A stretch of 64,000 bases of DNA, taken from positions 186,001-250,000 of the forward strand of contig OY720102.1 in NCBI GenBank assembly GCA_963082875.1, read 5' to 3'. Positions 1-13,700 of the stretch are shown here, in pieces. Under the pieces are notes generated by a model. That model worked only from the letters and a program-made list of their open reading frames with translations, was not told the DNA's origin and searched no databases. The DNA is from Corella eumyota (lineage: Eukaryota; Chordata; Ascidiacea; Phlebobranchia; Corellidae). Each line of letters opens with the position of its first letter. Position 1 is the first letter of the stretch. Both the position numbers and the translations under genes were made by a program.

Positions 1-65
1 GCACAAGAAAAACTTTGCCATAAGCTGAAAAAAAATTTTGGTCATTAAGTATAACACATAATATA

Positions 66-285
66 TAAGTTTATCCTAGATGTGGAAAGTCGATTGCACA
101 GTTTGGGATATTATAGATTGTAATTGCTTGATAATTATGCTGCTAATTAAGTGCTGGCTTAGCAGGAGTTTATTCCATTTATAGCGTCTTACTCAAGGGC
201 GCTACAGCGTAAGAGCAGTGGGGATTAAACCCACAACCCCATGTGTGGTGTAGCAAGTGTTCCTACCACTACACCACGCTACCGG
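66..285 (-). mobile_element. tRNA-derived SINE, internally deleted copy
   Basis: Read on the minus strand this starts with a tRNA-like head (GGTGTAGTGGTAGGAAC A-box region, then GGGTTTAATCCCCAC B-box region). It ends in the family tail CCTAGATGTGGAAAGTCGA. The middle piece containing the usual CATCAGTTACCCCGACC segment is missing. It lies in the MSK gene intron. The family resembles the published Ciona composite SINE (Cics-1), but I cannot verify the name. Confidence 0.8.
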
Positions 286-429
286 TCAAATTAAACACAC
301 ATACAAGTTTAATATTATATGATTACAACCAAAACTAGTGTTACATAAGTTGTTATGTAAGTTCTGAAAGTACATTAATTTTTGTTGTTAAAAAAATTTA
401 AATTTTTTAAAATTGTTTTTTCTTCTAAC

Positions 430-759
430 CTCCGGTTCCCAAAACTTTCAGGAGTTCAAAGCTTTCTAGACCAACTTTTTCTGCATGACCGGTTAAATTT
501 GCTAAAATATAAATATTGAAATGTAATTGTTCAATACAAATTTAAATAGCTGAACAGAAATGCATATTAACACCAAGTGCCTTCTCTTAGGTTGTGTTAG
601 TTTGATATATTGTTGACCTAGCAGACATTTATTGAACCATTACTTAGTTGGCTTAACCATATGACCATTGTATAAATGTTGAACACCCCAGATAGTTACA
701 AACCATAACTTACCATCTGTCACAGTGTGAACCACCTCTTCTACATAAACATCTCCCAT
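430..759 (-). CDS. rps6ka5: MSK-type ribosomal S6 kinase, N-terminal coding exons (partial)
   Basis: Two exons are visible: 714-759, with the start ATG at 759 (MGDVYVEEVVHTVTD), and 430-501. Joined in phase they read ANLTGHAEKVGLESFELL and then KVLGTG. This is almost identical to the start of the N-terminal kinase domain of vertebrate MSK1 (RPS6KA5: ANLTGHAEKVGIENFELLKVLGTG). KVLGTG begins the glycine-rich ATP loop. The family phosphorylates CREB/ATF1 and histone H3 in the nucleus downstream of ERK and p38. The 714 exon extends upstream as 5'UTR to an acceptor (TTTTTTTAG) at about 812, so a non-coding exon lies further right. The rest of the kinase lies beyond the left edge. MSK1 versus MSK2 (RPS6KA4) cannot be decided from this much; ascidians may have only one. 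Confidence 0.82.
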
Positions 760-1565
760 ATTGTCACACCTTATATCTGGGTCATAACTATTACACTTTA
801 TAACTATACACCTAAAAAAACGTAATTTCTAATTAATTTTATAATTAACAATTAATAAATAAAACCTACAATCATTAAAACAAAAGCTTTATAAACTAAA
901 AGAACTACTAATATAAATTGGTAAAAGTATTGAATAAACACGAAAGTTGAAAACTCTCCATCTTAGTGCAAACCACAACAAATGAACCGGAAGTAAACAA
1001 ACGCACTACAACCAGGTACGATGGCGGGCGCCGGGAAGGAACCGGGTGAGACCGGCAAGTTGTTTGCAGCAAATACTAAGATATCTATAAAGTGCAACTC
1101 ATCCTGTTTGTTACCTTAAAGCACCTAAAATAAACTAATTTAAATAGTAAGTGTTTAACTAACCTTGTTAAACGAAACAAATATACAGAAAGTTTGGATC
1201 GTTTTTAGAATCTAACGTGATTTTGCAAGTCCGTCAGTGGGCAGGCTAGAGTAAAAATTACAAGATGTGACACCCGCCATGCCACAAAATTCTACACACT
1301 ATAAAAATAAATTTAATTTCGTATCGAAGTCATTTTTGCAGCTAACTAGTTCTGCAATTTCTGTTTTTCAAACCTTAAATTTTGGAATTTTGGTCTTAAA
1401 GATGGTTTTTAAGAACAAAAAAGATTTCAATACAAAACAAACAATTTGTATACAAAAGCTGTTACCCTTTCTATTTTAAATACAACTTACATGAAATGTT
1501 TGTGCTGGTTTAAACATTCAAGAAAAGCAATGATTATAAAATTGATTTTAATTAACCAAATACAA
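760..1565. other. 5' region of the MSK gene and CCDC88 3' flank
   Basis: Bases 760-812 are MSK 5'UTR, ending at a good splice acceptor. A short GC-rich patch at 1010-1060 (GGCGGGCGCCGGG) is the best candidate for a promoter or first-exon area. The rest is AT-rich with no supported exon. Confidence 0.4.
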
Positions 1566-1571
1566 TTTATT
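1566..1571 (-). terminator. poly(A) signal of the CCDC88 gene
   Basis: AATAAA on the minus strand, about 140 bases past the CCDC88 stop codon and in the right orientation to end that transcript. Confidence 0.5.
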
Positions 1572-1707
1572 TGAAACTATTCAGTGGGTACAAAACACAG
1601 TGTACCAAAAAAAGCTAATCGACATAAAATAAACTACACAAACTAAATACTGATTATAAAAAAGCTAAATCTGCGACAACAGTGAAAAAACTGACAACAC
1701 TGTAGTC

Positions 1708-4700
1708 TCACACGCAGCCGTATTCGTACCAGAGCGTATTCTTCTCTGAATCATCGTTTTTGGGCGTTGGAGGTCGCCCTTGTTGTGACCCTTGTCGCCG
1801 TGGCAACGTGGTCGATGACGTCATGTCAGGTGGTACGTCACGCCTGATCGGACTTGGTGCCACCTGGGCGACCCCAGGTGGTGGAACATCACGACGAACC
1901 ACTGATTGGTTGGAGGATGGTGATGTCATAATAGGTGAGATACGTGATACAGGGGTCGATGTTCGGTCACGCGTAAACGACCCAGAGAATGCTGCTGACA
2001 TGGGTCTTCTCCCTGAAGGTCGTGACCTCATCTTAACCTCACGAGGGGAAAGGTCGTTTGACCTTGGACTTGCAACAAGACTGTCAAGTCGCTGAACCGT
2101 GCTTCGATCACGTGATTCGATGTTTTGGAATGGTTGAACGCTATTGGTCGGTTTAGTCACAGTTGAGCGATCTCCTGGGCTCTGTAAAAACAATATTTTA
2201 AAGTTACAACTTTTCACATCAGTGTTTACGTTAAAGTAACTTTACACAACTTAAAGTAAAAAAAACCATCTTGTAAATAACAACTACAACAAATCTGGGT
2301 TTAAAAAAAAATAATTCACTTCAACTTGAAGATTTCAATATCGTTTCGAAGATTAAGTTATTAGTTTACACAAATACAACACAAATTCAACTAAATGTTA
2401 AAATTAACATCCAACAAAAAAGATCCAACTGTCTAAATTTTGAACCAAATTTAAAACAACTACCAAACAAAATAAACCACAAACATTAGCGACAAACAAA
2501 ACGCTCATATAACCTTTGACCCGACATCACTTTGTGACCTCACAACATAAACAAAAGTTTCCTTTTTCAACTTCTCTTCTGTAACTTCTTCTTCTGGTTC
2601 TCTCACTTTTATGAGAGCAAGAGTTGACCTTGGACTTTTTGTGGGGGGGCTTTTAGGGGGTGTTATGGGACTTTTTAGGGGGCTATTTAATCCACTATTA
2701 GGGGTTAATGAAGTTAGGTCTAAATCAGGGAGGGGACGATCAGGGGAAGCAGGGGGGGTATCAGGAGGGTTTTCCACCCAAGTAGGGGGGTGAGATAGCT
2801 CATTAGAGGGGGTAAAACCGCCCCAGTTTTGTTTTTCAGGACTTTTTGATCGTTTTGCGGGTGTCGGTTTAAACCCTGGCTTGGTCTTGCAAAAATAATT
2901 AAATAATAAAAATATGACAAAATTTTTTAGATTGGAAACAAAACTCGAGTACAAATAAAATATAGAAAATTGCTAAATCAACTTAAATTTAGACAAAAAC
3001 AGTTCCAATATAAACATTCCAGTACCTTGTCATTCTCGTGGAGGAATTGTTGCATTGAGATCCTCTCTTTTCCTGGGGATTCACCTTTAGGTGATTCCCC
3101 ATCATGGAGACTGCCGCTGGTGCGATTTCGAACAACTTTAAAATAATTAAAAATTAATCAAAATCAAGAATACGATTTACTCTCCTACAAAAAGTAGAGA
3201 TTTTATATTTGAAATAAAAATTATGCAAATTAAATAATTACTTACGAGATAAATCTTCTGATGATTTTTGTAAGGAAGTTGTTGATCCATTATTTAATAA
3301 TCGAGAAGCTGAAAACATTAATATTTTATTTAAAAAAAATACAAAGTACACAGAATTAATTAAAGATAATCTTAACACATGACTAAATTACCTAAAAAAA
3401 TAAACAAATCAAACTTATAAAATTATTTTTATCCCTTAAAATCACTAAAAAATAATTTAAATATTCTAAAAACCTCTTAAATTTGTCCTTGAATCAGTTG
3501 CAACATAATTTAAAGCATTTGTGGAGTAAGCCATCGAACCAAGCTTTGCTCTCCTGGATTCCCGGTGTTCAACTAAAATAGAACAAAGGCAATGTTGTGC
3601 GATGAACTAGGGTGAATAAGAACTCGAAAATACAAAATAAAGCAAGTTTATGAAACTCAATCTTACACAGGAACTATTATATTACTATCCACTTCTATTA
3701 TGCAACAAGCAACTAATTATGACATCACAAACTACTCTCACCCAAGCAAATTTAAGAAATTAACGCAGGCCTTAACTTTAGGTAATGTACGGCAGAATTA
3801 ATAATGAAAAAGTTTTTAAAGCCAAAATTATAGAATTTAAATAATTTATAAATACCATGCTAAAATATTATAAAAATCTTTAAAATTCATGCTTGTTTAT
3901 TTATTATTAAAGCAAATTAGAAATGCTTTATTTGATATTTTCTTAAGTATGGAATCTTTAGTTAAAACACACAGCAAAAGACTGATTATTTACTGCTGTA
4001 GGTTTCTACTAGAGACCCAGTTGAATTTAGATGATAAAGAAAGACTTGTTTATAAAAAGTGACACCAAAAATTAATAGCTTTAAATATTTTAACTTTTAA
4101 GTAATTGTAGAAAGGGAACAAACAATAAGAATGCCACCCTATCCCCATGCTAGCCCTTACATGAATATCGACCCTTCTGATTGGCCGGATATAAACGTCG
4201 CAGATGATTAAACAAGCCCATGTTTCTGTGGGAACTGGAAACTAATCCGACATTTTTTGGTCAATAATTTGTCATTAATTTGTTAAAAATTAGTTAAAAA
4301 ACTAAATTAAATTTCTATTCATTTGAAAACTACAAACTAGTAAAAATTATTCTCAAAAAGTAAAGAATTTTGTAAAAAAAACTTTTCATTTTAAAAATCT
4401 TTTTTCACAAAATTCTCAACTTTTGTCCAAAACCGAGATTTCACTTAAAACAAATTGGCAACCCTGTAGTTTGTCCTCACCTGGATTAGATGCTTTTCGA
4501 GGGGTTTCCCCTTCAGTTGACCCCGAATCAATTGACCCTGTTCTTTGAGGTGTGTCGGGGGAGGGTTTAAGAGCAAAACTGTCGCTTTTTAAAGTATTTT
4601 CCCCAGGGCTTCCAACAAATGACCCCACTGGGTCCTTGCGACGTTTCCCGTCACTTTTCCCCAAGTTCTGAAAAGTTTTTTTCAAAGTGGAACCAAAACC

Positions 4701-7700
4701 TAAAAATTGTTAATAATTAAAAATAAAAAATGGACATTGCAATAACTTTTACATACTTTGTATTATTAAACCATAACTCTAGTATTGAAAAGTAAACAAG
4801 AACAAACCTTTTTTTCTAGCAGGAGAGTTCCCAGGTGCCCGATATAAATCCATAATCTTTTCCTCCAATTTCTCTTTTTGTCTCCTAATCTCTTGCATTC
4901 TTTCACTAAAATCATAAACTTTTAATGCAACTATCATATTAAAGTAGTCTACTATCACCTTAGACCCATTTATAAAATTCGTATAACTACGCAAATATGT
5001 ACTAAAATAAGAGAACAAAAAAGTAGGGCACCACCAATCAATACCATACTGTATTGGAGGCAAAATTTTTACTTGATATATTTAGCATCTAACTTTCATT
5101 TACTTTTAACTATTTGTGTTTGTTTAATTTTGAGCAATAATATTCTCAATTCTTAATTAAAACACTTGCATTAATATTAACATTCTCCATGTTAAGGTTT
5201 ACAACAAACATTTAACAAGACCCAACTTACGTGTATTGTTTTTGTTCAGAATAAATTTGATCTTTTGACTCCAAAGTTTGAGACAAAAGTTCCTCATTCT
5301 GGGACATCAACCTTGAGATCTGCTCCAGAAGATGTCGATTCTCCTCTTCCAGGTTGGCTTTCAACTGCATCAGGACCTCACATCGATTGTTCAACTTGGT
5401 CGCTGTGATGTCCAGCTGCTGATTGTGGTCCTAAATATCATAAGAGTTAAGTTATGTTGTATCACTCATTATAAAGAACTTGTAATGTTACTTACCCTTA
5501 TGTCAGAAGAGACTGCCTCCAGTTTAGCATACTCCAGTTTGATTTGATTGTGATTGGTTTTGAGAGTGGAGTAATCTGATTGTAAATCTTCGTAATCATT
5601 GCTCAGTTTCTTGTAAGAACGATGTATTCTAAATACAGGCAAAGTTGTTTAGATACCCTTGAAAAACTACAACAACATCTTGGCAAAATTGCTAAAACCA
5701 AAACATATCAAGTTTTTTGAACCCACAACTTACTTATCGTGAGATTCTTTCAAGACTTCGATATTTCCTGAGTTAGAGTTGACTTCAATTTCCTTTTGAA
5801 GCTCATTTTTCCTCCTCATTAAATCTTTATATTGTTCATCCAAGTCTTTTAACTGAGGGAAATTAAAACAAAAATTAGAAATAAATAACAACTTGGTTGC
5901 AGAGTATTGAAAGTGGTTGCTTAATGTCAATTTACTTCTTGTTTAGTTTGCCGGTGATTTTGTTTCAGTTTCTGATGATCTTGCACCAAACCTTCAAGTT
6001 CGATCGTTTTCCGCTCATTCAAGGTTGTAAGGTCATCATTGTCACGCTCCAGTGTCTCCCTTTCTCTCTTGTTCTTCTCTAATAGATCTGAGAGATTTCT
6101 TCTTTCTCTCTCCCCTGATGTTTGGTTGTTTGAAGATCTTGTGTTTTGAGAACTGAGAGAATCACATTTTGCTTGCAGGGCTGAGTTTTCTACCTAAAAG
6201 TTAAAGATTTCATGTTTAAGTTAATATAAAGTTAAATTAATTAAAACAGGCTTAGACTATTAAGTCTTCATATAAAATTAAATAAAAACAGTTTCAAAAC
6301 ATCTTAAAACTAAATTCACAAAACAAAATATTTTGACCTACTTGTAATTTAACAAATTGTTTCTGTAAAGATTGGTTTAGTTCCTGAATTTTGTCGTGTT
6401 GCTGATTTTGTCGATTAACTTGCGACTGTAAAGAGTTTATCCTCGATTGGAAGTCCTTTGAAGTTGATTTAATTGCGTCGTTTTCAGCCAATAAGGTTGC
6501 ATTCTAAAACAAACAATTACTTAACAAATAAAATAAAAAAATTGAATTAAAAAGAGTTTGCTAAAATAATGACCATCAGCTTGAACAAAAGTTACTACCC
6601 ATACAAAGTGCTTACCTTCCTCTCTACTGATATAAGTTGATCTTTCATCTTAAAAACCTCATTGGTCGAATTTTCTTTCTTTGGACTTCGTGCTCCAGTG
6701 GCCTCGTAATGTCGCTGAGAAAGTGCTTCGTAATCTTTCTTCAAGTTCTAAACATGAATCAGTTTTTTTTTATAAGATATACATTCATAACAATTTAAAC
6801 TCAACTTGAGCTTTTAAACTTACCTTGAGTTCACTCTTGAGTGAGTTGTTGAGCTGAGTGGATGCATTTAAGCGTGACTCAAGAGAGTTTATTTTATCCT
6901 CTTTTGCTGAGACAGATTTCTGTAAAGTTGACTCAAGTTTGGATTCAAGTTCTGAAAACCTCCTAAAAAAATTTAAATAGATAAATACAATAAAATATTT
7001 AAAAATATTTCCTTTTGTACATTTTTATCCAATTTGTTGGAAGGTCAACCTTACAGCTTTAATATATAGCAACATTTGTTACCCCGACCCAGTCTCGATT
7101 TTGGCAGGATATTATTGATTATTATTATCCGGTAATTATGCTTCTAATTGGTATTTAGCTTGGATTGATATCATTTATAGCACCTTACTCATGGGCACAG
7201 CACAAAAGCAGTAGAAATTGAACCTATATATAGTGAAGCTTAGTCCTTCAACCACTACACATTGTGAAAAACATTACATTTAAAATTCAAAAACCTAAAG
7301 TTTATTTTCTTACAAAATTAACTTAAACTTACTTATCACTGTCTCCTTGGTGAGTAAGAACTTCCTTGTTAACTCCAAGTTCTATCAACTCAGAGTGAAG
7401 TTTGTCGAGTTGAGTTTGTCTGAGTTGAGAATCCAACTTTGAGTTGACCAACTCCTCTCTTAAGCTAGACACTGTTTTTCTGTGACATAATAATTGCTTT
7501 TGTTAATAATAATCACAATGTTGTGTTCAATTAAGAATAATAAAACATTTTGACCCAAAATTTTTTTGAAAAAGATAAAAAATATATTCGTACTTGTCAT
7601 TATTTTGTTGTTTTTGAAGTTGAACAAATTCCTTCTCAATACTGCTGAGTCGTTCGTTTGATTTTTCAAGGTCTTCATATTTCGCTGACATCAGTTTATT

Positions 7701-10700
7701 CTGTCGAGTCATGGTGAGTAAGTTATCTGAGGTTTGGTCAAGTTGCTTAGTCGTCGTCTGAAAATAAAAATGAATTCAAATCAAGATTCGAAACTAGAAA
7801 TAACCAACTATCTACAACACAATGACTAAAATCAATATTCGTATAAAAAGTAATTACAATAAATGGGACTTTGTCAAATATTAAATGAAATTAAAAATAA
7901 AAAACCTACCACCTTAAGGTAAAACTCAAAGTTCCTTACATAGAGTAAGTATTAACAACTAATTAAACAAAAAGTAACTCCAACCTACCTCCACTTGATC
8001 TTTGAGTCTTTTAGCGTCAGCTTGGAGTCTTTTATTGGAGTTTTGGTTTCTTAAGAGTTCAGTTGAGTAATCCTGGTTCTCAGATTCCAATCTTTCAACT
8101 TTCTTTGCCATCGAAGTTAGTTGAGTGAGTTTGGTGTTCAACTGTGTGAAGAAATAATGAATATTTTACAAATTTGTTAAAACAAAACAATTCTGCTGAT
8201 TAAAAGTTTTAAGTATGTAAGAATATGACTTCAAATTGTATCAGTTTAATAGTAAAACCAACTGATTAATGCCAAAAAGTTATTTTTTTTGTTCACCAAC
8301 CTGATCATTTTCTTTCTCTAATTCAATATTTTCATTCTCTCTTATTTGTTGCCTTTTTCTACTGATCTCCAGTTGGGATTTGATTCTCTCAACTTCACTT
8401 TCAAGTTCAACTTGCATTACCTAAAATAAAAAAAGTTTAACATTAACTGACTACTTTAGTATTTATATTAAATTACCAACCAATATATTAGGAAAAAATT
8501 ATTTAAAGGTAACAGCATCAATCAACATTGTACACAAAGTAGTAGAACACTGTACCTCCATTTTTTCAGTTTGTTTCATTGAGTTTTTCATGATGTCGAG
8601 AGATTGTTTTAACTTTGAACAAGTTTTTTCTGCTTCACTTTTATCTTGTTCCAACTGGGCCATCTTTAAACTTTGTTTCTTTAATGTTTCAACCTGCAGT
8701 AAATGCAACTAGTTTAATATAAGATATAAGGAATAAATATTGTAAAGATAATATAAAAAGTGTATGATAATGCTCTTTGTAGGCAAAGCCACTTTTGCCC
8801 CTGTCTGTAAGGTCTTAAAACAAGTAATTAGCATTAAAAATTAACTTCTTACTTGTCTTTTAAGTTTGTTTGTTTCGATCGAGGAATTATTTTTCTCTTG
8901 TTCTAAGTTTTCAAATTCTTTTGTTAGATTTTTAAGATTGTCAACTTGCTTCTTGAGTTGTCTGTTTTCAACCTGGAGGTCAGATGTCTTTTGTTCAAGG
9001 TCATTCAGGTCATTGGTCGTCATTTCGTATTGCTTGACTGATTTTTGGAGTAGAATATTTTGTTTTTCTAATTTCACATTTTCCTAAAAAAGTGCAAATA
9101 CATTTATTTCAAAACATTTTACAAAAAAAAATTTCTTTTTACAAAATTATAATTTAATCTTACAACTACCGCATTTTATTTTAAAACCAAACCTTTTGTA
9201 AAACTTCTCTTTGTTCGAGTCCTTCTTTCATTTCAACAACATTTTCGTTCAATTTTTTCTTCTCAAATTCAACTTTTTGTAATTTTGTTGACAACTCCTT
9301 TGCAAGTTCCGACAAGACCTTGAAAAAATAATAGAAAAGGTAAGACTTTTTCTCTTCTTGAAACTGAATATTTATTTAGCCATATAATTCATACCACAAA
9401 AGTTGTGACAAAATAAAAATTTTAAGAAGGCAGAAAACAATTAGCAAAGTTAAGCCCTGTAGAGAATACGAATATTATAATACATTATGCTGGTAACATT
9501 TGAGCTCACAACACTTGAAGTTGAATAAAAGTTAAAACATTACAGAACCACAAACCTTATTTTCCTTCTCGGTTGCTTTAATCTTTGCATCTCCTCCGAT
9601 CTTAATTCTCTCCCGGAGTGAATCGACCGTCCGGTTTAAATGTTCGGTCTCACCCTCTAACTCCATTATTCTGCGCTCTGAAGTTACCTTTGAAATAGTT
9701 GACGTTACTTTAAGTCTTTAAAGGTTTTATAGCTAAGATGTTAACAAGTGCACAATCCCATTTTATAACCCAACAATACAAAAAATCACTTTTTAGTAAA
9801 CGAGATTATGAATATAGGTTGACCTTAGTTTAAACCCATACCTTTGTAGTCTCTAATTGTTTTTCCAGCCTTTCGCGGTCCAATGAAAGATCGGTTGAAA
9901 GTTGCTCAAAATCAAGAACTGATTTCTTTTCCTGTGTGACAAAGATTAATTAAATCACAAACAGTCTACAGTACCAAATGACAAATATTAATTAAAATGT
10001 CTTTGGAATGACAATAAATTTGTTTATAAAACTAATTCTAATCACCTTCTGAATATGGGTTTGTAAGTTTTGAAGTTTGTTGCTCAATCTTTGATTTTCT
10101 TTCTCTAGTTCCAACATGTTGGCCTGAAACAAAATCAATAATGTTTAAATAACCTTAACACAACATGTGTCATTAAAGTAAAGCTTTTAGTGGCTGTACC
10201 TGGCTGATCTCACTCCTCTTGATAGAGTCCTGATGGTTGTTTAGAAGAGCTTGCAACCTCTTGTTCTCCTTCTCCAGCCTTAAAGCTCGAGATTGGGAGG
10301 ACTCCTCGCTCTCTGCTTGGAGGGAGAGGTGACCATCTGTGGAAGTTAAATAAATGTAAGTTACAAATTGTTCCAACTAAATACCTACAAACTTCCTATT
10401 ACTATGCTACAAGAAATTAGTATATAAGAAAAAATTTATTACAAATCTTTAAAAGTTAAACACTGTAAATGTAAGTTGTTATTTCACAAGACAGTATAAT
10501 TAAAAAATTCTCTGCATATGTGAATTAAAAAATTATAAAAAATTTCAAAAAAGACACATAGTTACCTCAACAGATAAAGTAACAAATTAATACAAAGTTT
10601 TAAGCACTTACTTGAAGTGTTTCCCTTCGCTCTCTCGAGTTGAAATGCGAGGTTTCCTGATTCGTTCATGGACTGAGATTTCTCAAACTCAAGATTTGAG

Positions 10701-13700
10701 GTGAGTTCCATTAAACTTGTGATCTTTTGTTTGTCCTCATCCCTCTCCTAATAAATAAAAACCAAGTAAATTTTAGTTTGTGGGAATATTTATTAAAATA
10801 TATCTAAAACAGAAAACAAAAAAACAAATAGTTAAAACACAAAGTCCTTACTGCTTTCATGCTGTTAAGTTGTTGTTTTAATTCCAACATCTTTTTTTCT
10901 CCATCCACCAGACCATCCAAGCGTTCCCGTGCTTTTTCCAACTCTTCCTCTAACAAGGCTTTGGTGTCATTTAAAACCCTATTTGTTGGAAACACTTGAA
11001 TAATCATAACATGTTAAGTGTAAACTAATTTAGGATTTATTTGAATCTACCAAAACTGTTTAAAAAAAAAATTAAAAAAAGTCACTTTAGAAAAAAGTTG
11101 AAACCACTGACTTATAATCCGATCGCATTTCCTCCAGTCTTCCTTTAAAGAAGTCAACGTCCTTGACCTTTTCCCTCATGATCTCAAGGTCAAGTTCAAG
11201 CTTGACTACTTTTGAGGCCGAACTTTTAAGGATGTCGTTCTCATCCCTGAGCGCTCGAGCAGAACGAGAATCAGTTGTCAGTTCGGAATTCTGTAAAAAA
11301 AATAAAATAAAATCTTTTACAAAAAATACCTAAATTTACTTTTTTACATTTAATTTAAACAATAAAAATGTTTTGTTAACCGGGATCATTTAATATTTTG
11401 GTATGTTTTTAAAATTTTAGTCACCTCTTTTCTAAGATGAATAAGTTGACCTTCAAACTCCTCCACTTCGACTTTAAGGTCGGCATTTTGTTCAACTTTG
11501 TCGTCTCTAAAACAACAAAATAAAATTATTTGCCACAAGTTAATAAAGTGCCGGCAGCGTGAAGTAGTAGTAAGAACACTTGCTACACCACACATGAGGT
11601 CGTGTGTTCAATCCCCACTGCTGTAGCCCCCTTGAGTAAGGTGCTATAAACGGTACAAACTCCTGCTGAGCCAGCACTTAATCAGCAGTTTAATTATCGG
11701 GCAATTATAAACTCTATAATATCCAAAACTAGCAAAGTCAACTTGAGACTGGGTCGGAGTAACTGATGTTACTTTATGTTTAAGTCGCGCATTCAACTTT
11801 CCCCACATCAAGGATAAAGATATACACAAAAAAAAAGTGAAATAAATGTATTAATTAGCTGGGCATTTTGTTCGAACTGCTAGGTAAAAGTGATGACTAG
11901 AACAAATTCAAAAACTCACAATTCTTGCTTTGTTTTCCTCAGTTTAAGTTTTAAATCCTCGATTTCAACATTGAGATGTCTGGCATCGGGTAAACTCACC
12001 CTTCTAAGGGAGTTCCCCCCTCCTATTTGGGACTCCAGGTAATCTCGCTCAAGAGTGACGTCAGCGATTGCCTGCATAGAAATCATATAATAAATTAAAC
12101 GTTTTTAAATATTAACTTAGTAAAAGCAACAAATTCAAAAAAAAATTTAACTTAGTAAAAGCAACAATTCAAATGAAATAAATATAAAATAAAATTTACG
12201 ATCACTTCGCTATAAAAATGAAAACAAATAAATATATTGCTGAAAGATTTACTGACAAGCAGCTGTTAAACCAGGCATATTGCTATGATTAAAACTTGGT
12301 AGATATATCTGACCACTTTGTTAAACAAAAATGCTGTTTGAGATATATAAACCAGTTAAAAAATTACTAACAATCTATATATAATGTAGCTTAATGATTG
12401 AATATATATATATGTGTATGTCCAATGTATAGGAGTATAAAATAAATAAAACTGCCATTCGTGGTGCACAAGTAACTCATCTATACGTCCAATATTAGTT
12501 AAGAGCTGTCACCATATTATGACAATTAAAATCCTGGCTGTAAGGCAGGCTATCAACTAATGTTAACAATGTACCCACCATGGAGTAGTTATCCCGCTCG
12601 TTAACGAGGTTGTGGATGTGCAAATTCATCTTCAGTTTTAAACCCTCCAGATCCTCATCCGAGATGTCCGTCCAATCTTCCCACTCCATGTTCAGCACAT
12701 TATCGGTGTTCTCTGTTATCTATGATGTCATAATCAACATTATTATTATAAAAGAATTTTTAAATAATATTTATGTTTGGTAAATGTTAAACTTATTAAA
12801 TTTTCCAATGACCATAGAAATTTAAATTGTATTGTGATGTCATAACTGGTATTATGTGATGTCACAGAATGTGTATTGTGTGGACAAAGTAGTTATTAAT
12901 TAGCATTCAAACAAAACAAGTTAAAAGCAATCGATCAAAAAAGATAAAAGGTTAAAAGTTATTTGTTCAGAGCAAATATTTAAGTTTTAATCTGTTTTGT
13001 GCACTCTGACATTTAAAGGTTTTCAAAGCAGGAAACTTGGGCTTTTTTGGGTTTTATGATATTTTATGTTGTATACAATAAGGTTAAAGAAAACTCACAT
13101 TTTGAATATGTTTCATTATGATCTCCATTCCCTCGTATGTTAATTGTTTCATCTTTTCAATAAACTCCTCTCTACGATCGCACTAAAACGTTAAATGTTG
13201 TTTTAGCAAGTTGTTATTAAATTAAACAACAATAACATCAAAGTGGGATACAATCGTTGCACAAAGAATTATGCAATTATGCAAAACCAACAATTTCAAA
13301 TTATAAAAGCATCATATTTATATTAATTTTGTATCAATTAAAATTACAAACTAAATAAATAAACAACAATCTAAAAACAATTAAGTTCCCAATAACAACA
13401 AACAGTTTTGTTTACAAATCACAGTTTGATTCCAACTTTTAAACCAAATAAGTTTAAATCTCAACACTCAGCAATTAACTTTTACGAGGTTTTATGATTT
13501 GTTCTAAGAAAGAATTCAACATTTTGTGGCTGGCTAAGTTATTTAAACCTTAACTAAATGTCAACCCCATAAAATTAAATTTAAAACTCTGAATAAATAA
13601 TCAAACAAATATGATATCACACTTATTATGACATCACAACTAACCTGTACTGCACACCCAAGCACAAGGAGTAAAAGTTTCTGCATCTCTCTAACACCCT

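Noticed and set aside
1021-1060. ATG in good context with a following GTGAG on the + strand (MAGAGKEPG)
   Set aside because: No downstream + strand exon could be found. More likely part of the MSK promoter or 5' region.
4161-4234. Possible extra CCDC88 cassette exon (frame GLFNHLRRLYP)
   Set aside because: Splice-like ends exist, but neither candidate length keeps the frame, and the flanking exons join directly in phase with a good family match.
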